Positions 1 through 6,378 are shown, numbered from the stretch's first letter. The stretch is DNA of 7,555 bases from JBHIBA01 sp046758845 (GCA_046758845.1 JBHIBA010000230.1:1-7555); one strand, 5' to 3'. A program made the numbers and translations. Notes: generated by a model not told the origin, from the sequence alone.

Positions 1-1464
1 GCCTCCTCTTCTCTCCTCGCCCCCTACACTAATTTCCGAGGAGTCGGTGTCTCACCCATCATAGACAAAGAGGGCTGGCTGGAGCGCACGAATGGGCTCC
101 GCACTCCTGCGCTGGTCTACGTCTCTCCCGATGGAGGACATCTCTTCGTAGGCAACTTGATTGAGACCGACACCCTCACAAACCTAACCCAGGCTCACCA
201 ACAGAACACTCTCCCCCGCTATGACTTGGGGCGTATCAACTTCGCCCAAGCCCATATCAGGGGCACCCCGGGAGCGGCGCTGCGGCTGATCGAGTTCAGC
301 GACTTTCAATGCCCGTTCTGCGCGAGGCTCCAGCCGGTGCTGGACCGACTGTTGGAGGAGTATTCTGGTCGGGTGGTCCATTATTTCAAGCATGCGCCGC
401 TGGCCAACATTCATCCCTTGGCGGAGAGACTGCATGAGGCGGCCGAGTGTATAAGCCGCCAGCGGGAAGAAACCTTTTGGGTCTTCCACCGGCGTTTCTT
501 TTCGACGAAGACAACTGAGTGGAATCTCGCCCTGATCCGAAAGACGACCGAAGCGTGGAGCCGGGAGTTAGGGCTCGATAGCGGCGCGTTTCTGACGTGT
601 GTTGACAGTCGAGCCATGGCGGCAGTGGTCGCGAAGAATCTGGCGGAATTCCCGGTGAGCGCGACGCCAACCCTCCTGGTCGGCGATCAGGTGGTCCGGG
701 GGTTGTTGCCCTATGAGCAGCTCAAGGCGATAGTGGAGCGGAAGCTCACGCCCATGGGGGACGTCCCTCGTCACTTTCGGCTTGCAACGTGTCAATGGTC
801 GCCCAAGGAGAGCCACTCGGGGTCACCCATAGGGAGCCAGTGCGGCGACGTAGCTGTGGGCGTTGAGCCAGATCCGGCTCTGAAAGGGGGGGTAGGAGCT
901 GATCCGCACGAACCCTTCCCCGTAGGCCCGGTCGCGCACGTAGAAGTAATAGTGGTTCCCCAACCGGTGGTCCTCCTTCACGCAGAAGTTGGTAGCTCGC
1001 CCCCCGGCGTGATAGCCCGCCAAGACCCGGGCCGATGCCTGATGGACCACGATGGCCACCACCCCCCAGCGGGTCGCCCGGGCGGCGGCCCGCAGAGCCT
1101 TCTGAGCGACCACGCCCGGCCCAGTCCGCCCTGTGGGCCGGAGCATCGGGCTCCGTCGCTCCTGCGCGAACTGCTGCACCTCGGCCGCGAAGCGGTCGGT
1201 CCACCCCTTGAACACCACCGGCGAGAGAATGAGCTTGCCGCAGACCTCCCGGAGAAACCAGGCCATGGCTGCGTGAGTCTGCAAGGTGGGGATGTACGCG
1301 TTGAGGATCAAGCGGTCGATCGAGCGGTCCGAGACCGCCACGGCTTCCCCACCCGCCTCAGCAATGGTGCTCATGCCATCCTCCCGTCGGGAGATGGCAA
1401 CAGGATAGATTCTCCGAGTTCGAGTCCAGAAGCGGGGGACGCACTCCCCCGCCTCGGGGGTTAG
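1..1464 (+). CDS. DsbA-like thioredoxin-fold protein, 5'-partial, with abnormal read-through 3' end
   Basis: The frame is open from the first base, so the true start lies upstream; a TTG at 157 is only an internal codon. Counting from base 1, residues about 53-250 form a DsbA/Thioredoxin_4-type domain: the strand RLIEFSDFQ, the redox motif CPFC (Cys104, Cys107; bases 310-321), a second cysteine pair (Cys150, Cys200) seen in many exported DsbA-like proteins, and the cis-proline motif ATPTLLVG (Pro223). Residues 1-52 contain another cis-Pro-like segment, RTPALVYVS (Pro36), which looks like the end of a preceding thioredoxin fold, so the intact protein may have had two such domains. The family makes or reshuffles disulfides in exported proteins. 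The recognisable fold ends near base 750. The remaining roughly 235 codons are proline-rich and antisense to the gene at 823-1374, so I regard them as non-native. The domain call is firm; the native 3' end is lost or unclear. Confidence 0.75.
   Translation, partial: ASSSLLAPYTNFRGVGVSPIIDKEGWLERTNGLRTPALVYVSPDGGHLFVGNLIETDTLTNLTQAHQQNTLPRYDLGRINFAQAHIRGTPGAALRLIEFSDFQCPFCARLQPVLDRLLEEYSGRVVHYFKHAPLANIHPLAERLHEAAECISRQREETFWVFHRRFFSTKTTEWNLALIRKTTEAWSRELGLDSGAFLTCVDSRAMAAVVAKNLAEFPVSATPTLLVGDQVVRGLLPYEQLKAIVERKLTPMGDVPRHFRLATCQWSPKESHSGSPIGSQCGDVAVGVEPDPALKGGVGADPHEPFPVGPVAHVEVIVVPQPVVLLHAEVGSSPPGVIARQDPGRCLMDHDGHHPPAGRPGGGPQSLLSDHARPSPPCGPEHRAPSLLRELLHLGREAVGPPLEHHRRENELAADLPEKPGHGCVSLQGGDVRVEDQAVDRAVRDRHGFPTRLSNGAHAILPSGDGNRIDSPSSSPEAGDALPRLGG
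823..1374 (-). CDS. Conserved hypothetical protein fragment, probably truncated at its C-terminus
   Basis: This minus-strand frame encodes 183 residues. The start at 1374 is supported by GGGAGG a few bases upstream on the coding strand. The middle and end (VVAIVVHQASARVL, then NHYYFYVRDRAYGEGFVRI, SYPPF and WLNAHSYVA) resemble an uncharacterised family I have seen repeatedly in environmental bacteria, where a block like 'YFYxxDRxFGxxFVRxxxYFPF...CLNGHEWLARQL' continues well beyond this point. Here the frame stops (TGA, 823-825) inside that block, just where the facing DsbA-like frame also loses its fold. I therefore read it as truncated by a rearrangement. I see no signal peptide, membrane segment or catalytic motif I can name. 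Its structured leader and position at a breakpoint suggest a mobile or repeatedly transferred gene, but its function is unknown. Confidence 0.5.
   Translation of the reverse strand: MSTIAEAGGEAVAVSDRSIDRLILNAYIPTLQTHAAMAWFLREVCGKLILSPVVFKGWTDRFAAEVQQFAQERRSPMLRPTGRTGPGVVAQKALRAAARATRWGVVAIVVHQASARVLAGYHAGGRATNFCVKEDHRLGNHYYFYVRDRAYGEGFVRISSYPPFQSRIWLNAHSYVAALAPYG
1375..1398 (-). promoter_or_regulatory. Hairpin covering the ribosome binding site of the 823-1374 gene
   Basis: Arms GCCAT (1375-1379) and ATGGC (1394-1398) pair, and CTCCC (1381-1385) pairs with GGGAG (1389-1393). This gives 10 base pairs with one bulged base (1380) and a three-base loop. On the minus strand the GGGAGG Shine-Dalgarno sequence is inside the stem and the ATG (1374-1372) follows directly. 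In transcripts such a structure would hide the ribosome binding site, as known for several transposase messages. The pairing is seen directly; the regulatory role is inferred. Confidence 0.45.
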
Positions 1465-1475
1465 GGCGAAGCCCT
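1432..1475. repeat. Cluster of overlapping, mutually exclusive G/C hairpins
   Basis: GCGGGGGA (1432-1439) pairs with TCCCCCGC (1445-1452) around a five-base loop. The same CCCCCG (1446-1451) can pair instead with CGGGGG (1455-1460) around CCT. A third small hairpin, AGGGC-GAA-GCCCT, follows at 1463-1475. Read on the minus strand, the cluster is in the leader of the hypothetical gene at 823-1374. No T-run follows on either strand, so I do not call it a terminator. Confidence 0.4.
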
Positions 1476-1694
1476 GTTAGTTCTTTGCCGAACCGAGCTA
1501 TCGAAGGAACTTGGCATTACATATGCGCATTCTTACGACATAATGTCTTTTCCCTTGCTGTCAAACGCCTCTGTGGCAAATCCGGTCAAAATACTTCTTG
1601 ACAAAGCGAAGGCCTTGCAGTACGTACGCTCATAAGGCTACTTTGGCTGCGTTCGTTTCAGTTGCACGCGGCTGAGCCGGCGAACAAGATTCGA
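1476..1694. other. Intergenic stretch without a recognisable gene
   Basis: This part of the gap before the protease remnant is more AT-rich than its surroundings. It contains a perfect TTGACA (1598-1603), but the hexamer 17 bases downstream (TACGTA, 1621-1626) is a poor -10. I see no RNA gene, credible open frame or insertion-sequence end here. A GTTCGAGTCC-like string at about 1419 recalls a tRNA T-loop but has no paired stem. Confidence 0.4.
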
Positions 1695-1750
1695 TTCACA
1701 CCCAGCAGGACCAAGTTATACCGTTGCGTTGTAGAACAACTTGTAGAACT
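1695..1750 (+). promoter_or_regulatory. Candidate promoter with a 12-bp direct repeat near the predicted start
   Basis: TTCACA (1695-1700, five of six matches to the -35 consensus) is 16 bases from TATACC (1717-1722, four of six matches to the -10). Transcription would start near 1729. Exactly there lies the repeat TTGTAGAACAAC (1729-1740) / TTGTAGAACTAG (1741-1752), matching at 10 of 12 positions. The first unit also overlaps the small palindrome GTTGT-AGA-ACAAC (1728-1740). The repeat could be an operator. This is motif matching only. Confidence 0.3.
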
Positions 1751-1762
1751 AGAGGAGGGGCG

Positions 1763-2500
1763 ATGAACGTCAAAGCCGGGGCGGTCGTGGTATCGCTGAT
1801 CGTGGTGTCAGCTCTCGTGGGGGGCCAGCCAGCCCTGGCTGCCGAGTTCGCGGGAAGTGCGTCGGTCGAACCCCAGCTCCTAGAGGGCCTTGCGCAGCGG
1901 GGCGAGGCCAGCTATCTCGTCTATCTGCGCGAGAAGGCGGACTTAACGGGCGCCGACGCGATTGCGGACCGCTCGGCGCGCGGATGGTTTGTGTATCGGG
2001 CGCTGAAGGACGTGGCTGATCGTACTCAAGCGTCGCTCCTGGCCTATCTTGCGGCCGAGGCGCGGGCGGGTCGCGCGAAGGAGGTCAAGTCGTTCTTCGG
2101 CGTGAACGCCATCGGGGTAACCTCCACCGCACCCACTCTCTGGGCCTTGCCGGCGTTCCCCGGGGTGGAGCGCATCATCAAGGCCCCGATCGTCAGCATC
2201 CCCGAGCCGCTACCGGGGATGGAGGAGCCCACGGTCCAGGAGGTGGAGGGGGCCGTCAATAAGATCCGCGCCCCCGAGGTCTGGACCAAAGGGGTCTTTG
2301 GGCAGGGCGTGGTGGTGGCCAATATCGACACCGGCGTGCAGTTCGACCACCCCGTGCTGGTGAACCAATACCGGGGGCATCTGGGGGAAGGCACTTTCGA
2401 TCACAACTACAGCTGGGGGTGCGACAGGATGAATGTCCGGTTGTCCCTGGTGAATCCGCTGAATGCCGCGGCAAACGTGGATGTGTATGTGGCCGTGTAA
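1763..2500 (+). CDS. Truncated S8 subtilisin-like (bacillopeptidase F-type) protease remnant
   Basis: The start at 1763 is chosen over the upstream in-frame ATG at 1724 because GAGGAGG (1752-1758) precedes it and a signal peptide follows directly (MNVKAGAVVV..., cleavage near ALA/AEF, residues 1-26). Residues about 38-140 match the S8 inhibitor propeptide of bacillopeptidase F-like enzymes (YLVYLREKADL, RGWFVYRALKDVA, VKSFFGVNAIGVT, FPGVERI). The catalytic domain begins with AVNKIRAPEVW and carries the Asp motif NIDTG (Asp189) followed by FDHPVLVNQYRG. Homology ends at HNYSW (about residue 218). The His (HGTH-type) and Ser (GTS-type) segments are absent, so no activity is possible. From about residue 222 (MNVRLSLVNP) the frame enters a different secreted-protein domain and stops at TAA 2498-2500. 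The likely cause is an internal deletion, with a gene fusion as the alternative. Confidence 0.75.
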   Translation: MNVKAGAVVVSLIVVSALVGGQPALAAEFAGSASVEPQLLEGLAQRGEASYLVYLREKADLTGADAIADRSARGWFVYRALKDVADRTQASLLAYLAAEARAGRAKEVKSFFGVNAIGVTSTAPTLWALPAFPGVERIIKAPIVSIPEPLPGMEEPTVQEVEGAVNKIRAPEVWTKGVFGQGVVVANIDTGVQFDHPVLVNQYRGHLGEGTFDHNYSWGCDRMNVRLSLVNPLNAAANVDVYVAV

Positions 2501-2740
2501 CTGCCCAGCGGGCAGCTCCTCTTTTTCCCCGGGTTTGGGACGACGCCGGTGCCGTTCGTGGCCAATTTCTCTGTGGCGCCATTGCTAGAGGTGTTTGATT
2601 TCAACATGTTCAGCCACACGTTGGGGGGGGGCGCCCGCGGGCAACTACACGTGGTTTGCCGTGTGACCCCGGTGGGGGCCGATCCCGTGAATCCAGCCAA
2701 CTGGTTGAGCTTCGATGACGCACCCCTTGCGAAAAACTAG
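2501..2740 (+). pseudogene. Continuation of the C-terminal domain after a premature stop
   Basis: The same frame as the protease remnant continues after TAA 2498-2500 as LPSGQLLFFPGFG, FVANFSVAPLLEVFDFNMF and later VTPVGADPVNPANWLSFDD, ending with TAG at 2738-2740. CAA instead of TAA would give VAVQLPSGQ. Between about 2623 and 2665 the frame is shifted: dropping one G from the G9 run at 2623-2631 yields GAPAGNYTWFAV, and one extra base near 2664 returns to VTPVG. The whole looks like a beta-rich C-terminal domain of a secreted protein. I know such segments at the ends of exported proteins but cannot name the family. No separate start or ribosome binding site supports independent expression. 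Confidence 0.6.
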
Positions 2741-2995
2741 CCCTGGGGAATGCTCCGGGGTAAAAGAGGGTGATGCGTGGCGGTAAGACGTAAGACGGAA
2801 GAGGTGGGGCAGGGGCACGTGGAGCGTGCAACGTGGTTGAACCTCCGACGGGAATGCGTGAGGAGAGTATCGCTCTCTCCAGGTTCCGGCGGTAAGCCCC
2901 AAGTTCCTAGCCACAGGAAAGGAGGGGAATGTTGTCATACGTCGTGAAGATTGAGAAAAAGGTGTCTGGGAGATTTGAATGTAATCCACTTCAAG
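2741..2995. other. Gap between the protease pseudogene and the central gene block
   Basis: It holds a short direct repeat (GTAAGAC twice, about 2782-2795) and a small hairpin GGAGAG/CTCTCC near 2862-2881. A second Shine-Dalgarno-like AAAGGAGG (2918-2925) precedes an ATG at 2929 that is in frame with the next gene. That longer start would put 27 charged residues ahead of the signal peptide, so I do not prefer it. I find no convincing promoter and no IS end here. Confidence 0.35.
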
Positions 2996-3009
2996 AAAGG
3001 AGAAGGAGG

Positions 3010-3453
3010 ATGAAAAGGACAATTTTTCTAGCAGCAATGGTCAGTCTGATCGGGGTCTTTGCTGCAGCTACACCAGCAAAGGCACAGTTTTTAGGCAACT
3101 TTTGTTGGAATATGTCCCCCTTTATCGACAACATTGAGGTTGCTGTTGTCGCGGATGGGACAGAATTTTTGCTTCACGGCAAATGGGTTGCTTCGGGTTC
3201 CTATCATGCCCCTGTTGTAGGAAATGCTGACACTGATATAACCGGAAAGATCCGTTACGGTGTTCATGGGACATTTGTGCCTGGTACGGGTATCGCTCTT
3301 AATTGCGCTGTTGATGCTACCCTGGATGGCACGTTAACCGGGCCATGGGCGCTAGAATGCGAAGGAGGCTTTGTCAACTCAGGAACACTGTTCCCAACAG
3401 CTTGTCCAATACCATTAAGTGGTGTTTCTGGAACTCCTGCCTTAAACAGGTAA
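3010..3453 (+). CDS. Small secreted four-cysteine protein (stand-alone copy of the module)
   Basis: The start at 3010 has AAGGAG (2997-3002) at seven bases spacing and gives a classical signal peptide, MKRTIFLAAM...ATPAKA, cleaved before Gln26. The mature protein of about 122 residues is a single module starting at CWNMSPFIDNI (residue 32). It has four cysteines (32, 99, 117, 132), enough for two disulfides, and many Gly, Thr and Val residues that suggest a beta fold. Conserved-looking blocks are HGKWVASGSYH, GVHGTFVPGTG and TGPWALECEGGF. The same module is the C-terminus of the gene at 4411-6378, with about 98 of 116 residues identical by hand alignment. There is no membrane anchor, lipobox or sorting signal. 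The function is unknown. An intrinsic terminator 36 bases after the stop makes it its own transcription unit. Confidence 0.85.
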   Translation: MKRTIFLAAMVSLIGVFAAATPAKAQFLGNFCWNMSPFIDNIEVAVVADGTEFLLHGKWVASGSYHAPVVGNADTDITGKIRYGVHGTFVPGTGIALNCAVDATLDGTLTGPWALECEGGFVNSGTLFPTACPIPLSGVSGTPALNR

Positions 3454-3519
3454 AGAGTGGAATAAAAAGGAACAGGCTTTAGCACCAAAAGGGATAGCCC
3501 TCTTTGGAGGGCTGTCCCT
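3103..3519 (+). repeat. Direct repeat, copy 1: module, 3' tail and terminator
   Basis: Copy 1 runs from the first Cys codon of the stand-alone module (3103) through the stop, the leader-free tail (TAAAGAGTGGAATAAAAAGG) and the terminator stem. It aligns without gaps in the coding part (351 bases) to 6028-6378, and with one extra base in copy 2 in the untranslated tail. Upstream of the Cys codon the two loci are unrelated. Confidence 0.85.
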
Positions 3520-3523
3520 TTCT
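3490..3523 (+). terminator. Intrinsic terminator of the small secreted protein gene
   Basis: A 13-bp stem pairs 3490-3502 (AGGGATAGCCCTC) with 3507-3519 (GAGGGCTGTCCCT), with one T-G pair and the loop TTTG, followed by a short TTTCT. The U-tract is weak. A run of A (3487-3490) precedes the stem, so it may work slightly in both directions. It is homologous to the terminator at 6416-6453. Confidence 0.75.
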
Positions 3524-3534
3524 GGGGGGGGGGG
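3524..3534 (+). repeat. Homopolymer of 11 G
   Basis: Eleven consecutive G residues follow the terminator, outside any gene. Such tracts slip during replication and are also a common sequencing-error site, so the exact length is uncertain. Confidence 0.8.
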
Positions 3535-3592
3535 CGAGTAAGGATGAGGGAGAGATCACCACTTGCCCTGAATTGAAAAGACAGGTGGTCTT

Positions 3593-4360
3593 ATGAAGGA
3601 TTGCAGACAACACGTTGCTCCCCTTATAATCTTCCTGGTCTTTTTGTTGATATTTGTCCCCTCCAGCCATGCCGGGGCAGGGCAAGACATCTCGGAACCC
3701 AAAAAAGATATCTTTGAACCCAAGAAAGGGCCTCAGAAGATCAGGCAACTCCTCGGCCCAAGGCCTCATCCTTTTCAATCACGCCCCATGCCGATAGCAG
3801 CCAGCGTTGGGATTGACGATGATCCCATATTAGGGGACAGCAAGGCCCCCCTTACCCTCATAGAGTTCTCTGATTACCAGTGTCCCTTCTGCGGGAGGTT
3901 TTCCCGTGATATCTTCCCTCGGATCAAGAAGGAATATATCGAAACAGGAAAGGTTCGGTATGTCTTTAGGGATTTTCCACTTCCGTTCTACGTTTATGCC
4001 CAGAAGGCAGCCGAGGCCGCCCAGTGTGCTGGAGACCAGGGAAGGTACTGGGAGATGCACGACTTTATCTTTGTGAACCAGCATGCCATAAAGGTAGAGG
4101 ACTTGAAGGGGTATGCCAGACGGATAGGGCTCAATATTGAGACCTTTAACACCTGTCTTGATACCAACCGCTATTCTGAGGAGGTTCGAAAGGATAGGGA
4201 GGCTGGCCGGAAGGCCGGGGTACGGAGAATCCCCTCATTTGTCCTTGGAAGGACTACCGATAATGGTAAGATCGTGGGAAGGTTTATCAGTGGTGCCCAG
4301 CCCTATGAGGTCTTTAAGTCGGCTCTTGAGGACTTACTAACTAAGAGAAGGGAGAAGTGA
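3593..4360 (+). CDS. Exported DsbA-family thiol-disulfide oxidoreductase
   Basis: A 255-residue protein starting at ATG 3593, with a modest AGGTGG (3583-3588) four bases upstream. Residues about 9-27 (APLIIFLVFLLIFVPSSHA) are a signal peptide or N-terminal anchor. A charged linker with the repeat SEPKKDIFEPKK follows. The thioredoxin fold with helical insert spans residues about 73-250: TLIEFSDYQ, redox motif CPFC (Cys97, Cys100), RDFPLPF, a second cysteine pair (AAQC, Cys144; FNTC, Cys188) and the cis-proline motif RRIPSFVLG (Pro214). The length fits DsbA/BdbD-like Thioredoxin_4 proteins, which oxidise cysteines of exported proteins using a quinone-linked partner (DsbB or VKOR, absent here). 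It lies between two genes for secreted cysteine-containing proteins, 50 bases from the larger one and with no terminator between them, so an operon and shared clients are plausible. Confidence 0.9.
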   Translation: MKDCRQHVAPLIIFLVFLLIFVPSSHAGAGQDISEPKKDIFEPKKGPQKIRQLLGPRPHPFQSRPMPIAASVGIDDDPILGDSKAPLTLIEFSDYQCPFCGRFSRDIFPRIKKEYIETGKVRYVFRDFPLPFYVYAQKAAEAAQCAGDQGRYWEMHDFIFVNQHAIKVEDLKGYARRIGLNIETFNTCLDTNRYSEEVRKDREAGRKAGVRRIPSFVLGRTTDNGKIVGRFISGAQPYEVFKSALEDLLTKRREK

Positions 4361-4410
4361 GTGGGTGAAAATAGGTGATGGTGTTGGTCAGGCAAAGAGG
4401 GGGAATGGAT

Positions 4411-6378
4411 ATGATTAAGAAAGCATGCTGGGTTCTATCTGCATTTATACTGTTCTTGTTTATAGGGGGGCAAGTGGATGCCGAGGATGCTAACACGGTA
4501 AAGGGTCCTTACGTGAGTAGGCCGGTCACGCCACAGGACTTTGACAGAGATCTCCGCGACCTTCCGAAGGCGGAGGCTGTTGAACCGGGTGCGCCGGTCC
4601 GAGAGATTCCAATCCTGGGAAATGGACATGAGGGCCTTAAGGAAGGACAAAGGGAGTCACAAGAGAAAGACCCCGTGGTTCAAGATACCATAAATCGTTC
4701 GGTTATACCGGCTCCCATTCAGAACTTTGAGGGGATCAATAATGTCAACGGTGTTCTTCCCCCAGATACCAACGGCGACGTGGGTCCCAACCACTACATC
4801 CAGATGGTCAACGTATCCTTCGCCATCTATGACAAGACCGGTACATTGCTGGTTGGGCCCCTTAATATCAACTCCTTGTGGAGTGGCTTTGGTGGACCCT
4901 GTGAGTTTAACAATCACGGCGACCCCATTGTGTTATACGACCCCCTGGCCAATCGGTGGCTGCTGAGCCAGTTCGTTGCCTTTACCAACCAATGCATCGC
5001 TATTTCAAAGGGGCCCGATCCTGTTGCCAGCGGCTGGTGGCTGTACGACTTCCCGACTGGAGTAGTAAACGACTATCCCAAGTTCGGTGTGTGGCCCGAT
5101 GCTTACTACATGGGCAGCCAACGGGGCTATCCCTGCTGTGGCACAGACGCGTGGGCCTTTGATCGGGCCAGTATGCTCATTGGCGCTGCGGCTACTGCGC
5201 AAAGGTTTTTTGACCCAGGTCCGATGATGTTGCCCAGCGATCTCGACGGTTCCACCTTGCCACCGGCCAATGCGCCAAACGTCTTCGCACGATTAATTGA
5301 CGGGGCAGAGTGGGGCGGTGTTGACCGCTTGGAGATGTATGAGTTCTCCGTGGACTGGACCAACCCGGCTTTCTCGACTTTCACTCCCCTGCCGGACCTG
5401 CCCACTGCACCGTTTGATCGGCATATGTGTACCTTTGGCCTCATAGATGAGTGCGTTCCGCAGCCGGGTACTGCCCAAAGGCTTGAAACACTGACGGCCT
5501 GGCTTATGCACCGGTTGCAGTACCGCAACTTTGGGTCCCACGAAACCCTCGTGGTCAATCACTCGGTGGATGTGGATGGGACGGATCATGCCGGTATTAG
5601 ATGGTACGAACTCAGAAAGTCCGCCGGCACGTGGAGTATCAACCAACAGGGCTCCTATGCCCCTGACAGTGATCATCGGTGGATGGGTAGTGTGGCGATG
5701 GACAGCGCCGGCAACATGGCGCTCGGGTACAGTGTCTCCAGCAGCACTGTTTTCCCCTCCATCCGCTATACTGGTCGACTGGCAAGTGACCCCCCTGGCA
5801 CCATGCCGCAAGGAGAAGCAACCGTAATCGCTGGCAGCGGCTCACAAACCCATTCCAGCGGGCGCTGGGGTGACTATAGTGCCATGATGGTTGACCCGGT
5901 GGACGATTGTACCTTCTGGTATACTCAGGAGTACATTGAGACAACCGGTATTGCTAATTGGCAGACCCGCATCGCTTCTTTCAAGTTCCCGTCATGTGGT
6001 GCACCTCCTCCTCCACCAAACGAATTGTGCTGGAACATGTCTCCCTTTATAGACAACATTGGGGTTAATTTCACACAGAATGGTAGTGAATTCTTGGTTC
6101 ACGGCAAATGGGTTGCTTCGGGTTCCTATCATGGCCCTGTTGTAGGAAATGCTGACATTGATATAGGCGGTGGTATCCGTTTCGGTGTTCATGGGACATT
6201 TGTACCTGGTACGGGTGTCGCTCTTAATTGCGCCGTTGATGCTACCCTAGATGGCACGTTAACCGGGCCATGGGCGTTAGAATGCGAAGGAGGCTTTACG
6301 AACTCAGGAACACTGGTCCCAACAGCTTGTCCAATACCATTAAGTGGTGGTTCTGGAAGTCCTGCTTTAAACAGGTAA
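4411..6378 (+). CDS. Large secreted protein of an uncharacterised family with an added C-terminal four-cysteine module
   Basis: I chose ATG 4411 (655 residues) because GAGGGGG (4397-4403) lies seven bases upstream and a signal peptide starts there (MIKKACWVLSAFILFLF..., cleavage near VDA/ED, residue 24). GTG 4375 and ATG 4405 are alternatives. Residues about 100-529 match a widespread, functionally uncharacterised family of secreted bacterial proteins: NFEGINNVNGVLPPDTNGDV, WSGFGGPC, NDYPKFGVWPDAYYM, PSDLDGSTLPP, QYRNFGSHETLVVNHSVDVD, DHRWMGSVAMDSAGNMALGY and GSQTHSSGRWGDYS, ending at ASFKFPSC. The repeated strand-like blocks suggest a beta-propeller-type fold. A linker with five prolines (residues 532-536) leads to the 116-residue module (540-655) shared with the gene at 3010-3453. 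The mature chain has 12 cysteines: eight in the main domain and four in the module. The neighbouring DsbA-like gene fits a need for disulfides. Confidence 0.88.
   Translation: MIKKACWVLSAFILFLFIGGQVDAEDANTVKGPYVSRPVTPQDFDRDLRDLPKAEAVEPGAPVREIPILGNGHEGLKEGQRESQEKDPVVQDTINRSVIPAPIQNFEGINNVNGVLPPDTNGDVGPNHYIQMVNVSFAIYDKTGTLLVGPLNINSLWSGFGGPCEFNNHGDPIVLYDPLANRWLLSQFVAFTNQCIAISKGPDPVASGWWLYDFPTGVVNDYPKFGVWPDAYYMGSQRGYPCCGTDAWAFDRASMLIGAAATAQRFFDPGPMMLPSDLDGSTLPPANAPNVFARLIDGAEWGGVDRLEMYEFSVDWTNPAFSTFTPLPDLPTAPFDRHMCTFGLIDECVPQPGTAQRLETLTAWLMHRLQYRNFGSHETLVVNHSVDVDGTDHAGIRWYELRKSAGTWSINQQGSYAPDSDHRWMGSVAMDSAGNMALGYSVSSSTVFPSIRYTGRLASDPPGTMPQGEATVIAGSGSQTHSSGRWGDYSAMMVDPVDDCTFWYTQEYIETTGIANWQTRIASFKFPSCGAPPPPPNELCWNMSPFIDNIGVNFTQNGSEFLVHGKWVASGSYHGPVVGNADIDIGGGIRFGVHGTFVPGTGVALNCAVDATLDGTLTGPWALECEGGFTNSGTLVPTACPIPLSGGSGSPALNR

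Noticed and set aside
746..1204. A second minus-strand open frame overlapping the hypothetical gene
   Set aside because: It has arginine/glycine-rich composition in a shifted frame of the 823-1374 gene, with no family resemblance.
1415..1440. tRNA-like T-loop string (GTTCGAGTCC)
   Set aside because: The flanking five-base arms do not pair, and no anticodon arm or acceptor stem can be drawn around it.
770..1464. Proline- and glycine-rich C-terminal extension of the DsbA-like protein as a real domain
   Set aside because: It is exactly antisense to a frame with recognisable protein-family sequence and a good ribosome binding site; its composition is typical of GC-rich antisense reading.
1598..1626. 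TTGACA followed by TACGTA as a promoter
   Set aside because: The -35 is perfect, but the -10 candidate matches only two of six positions at the right spacing, and it lies far from the gene start.
2929..3009. Upstream start (ATG 2929) for the small secreted protein
   Set aside because: It would place 27 mostly charged residues before an otherwise ideal signal peptide; the 3010 start has a well-spaced AAGGAG.
5293..5811. Minus-strand open frame inside the large secreted protein gene
   Set aside because: It is antisense to strongly recognisable coding sequence and has no ribosome binding site or family resemblance.
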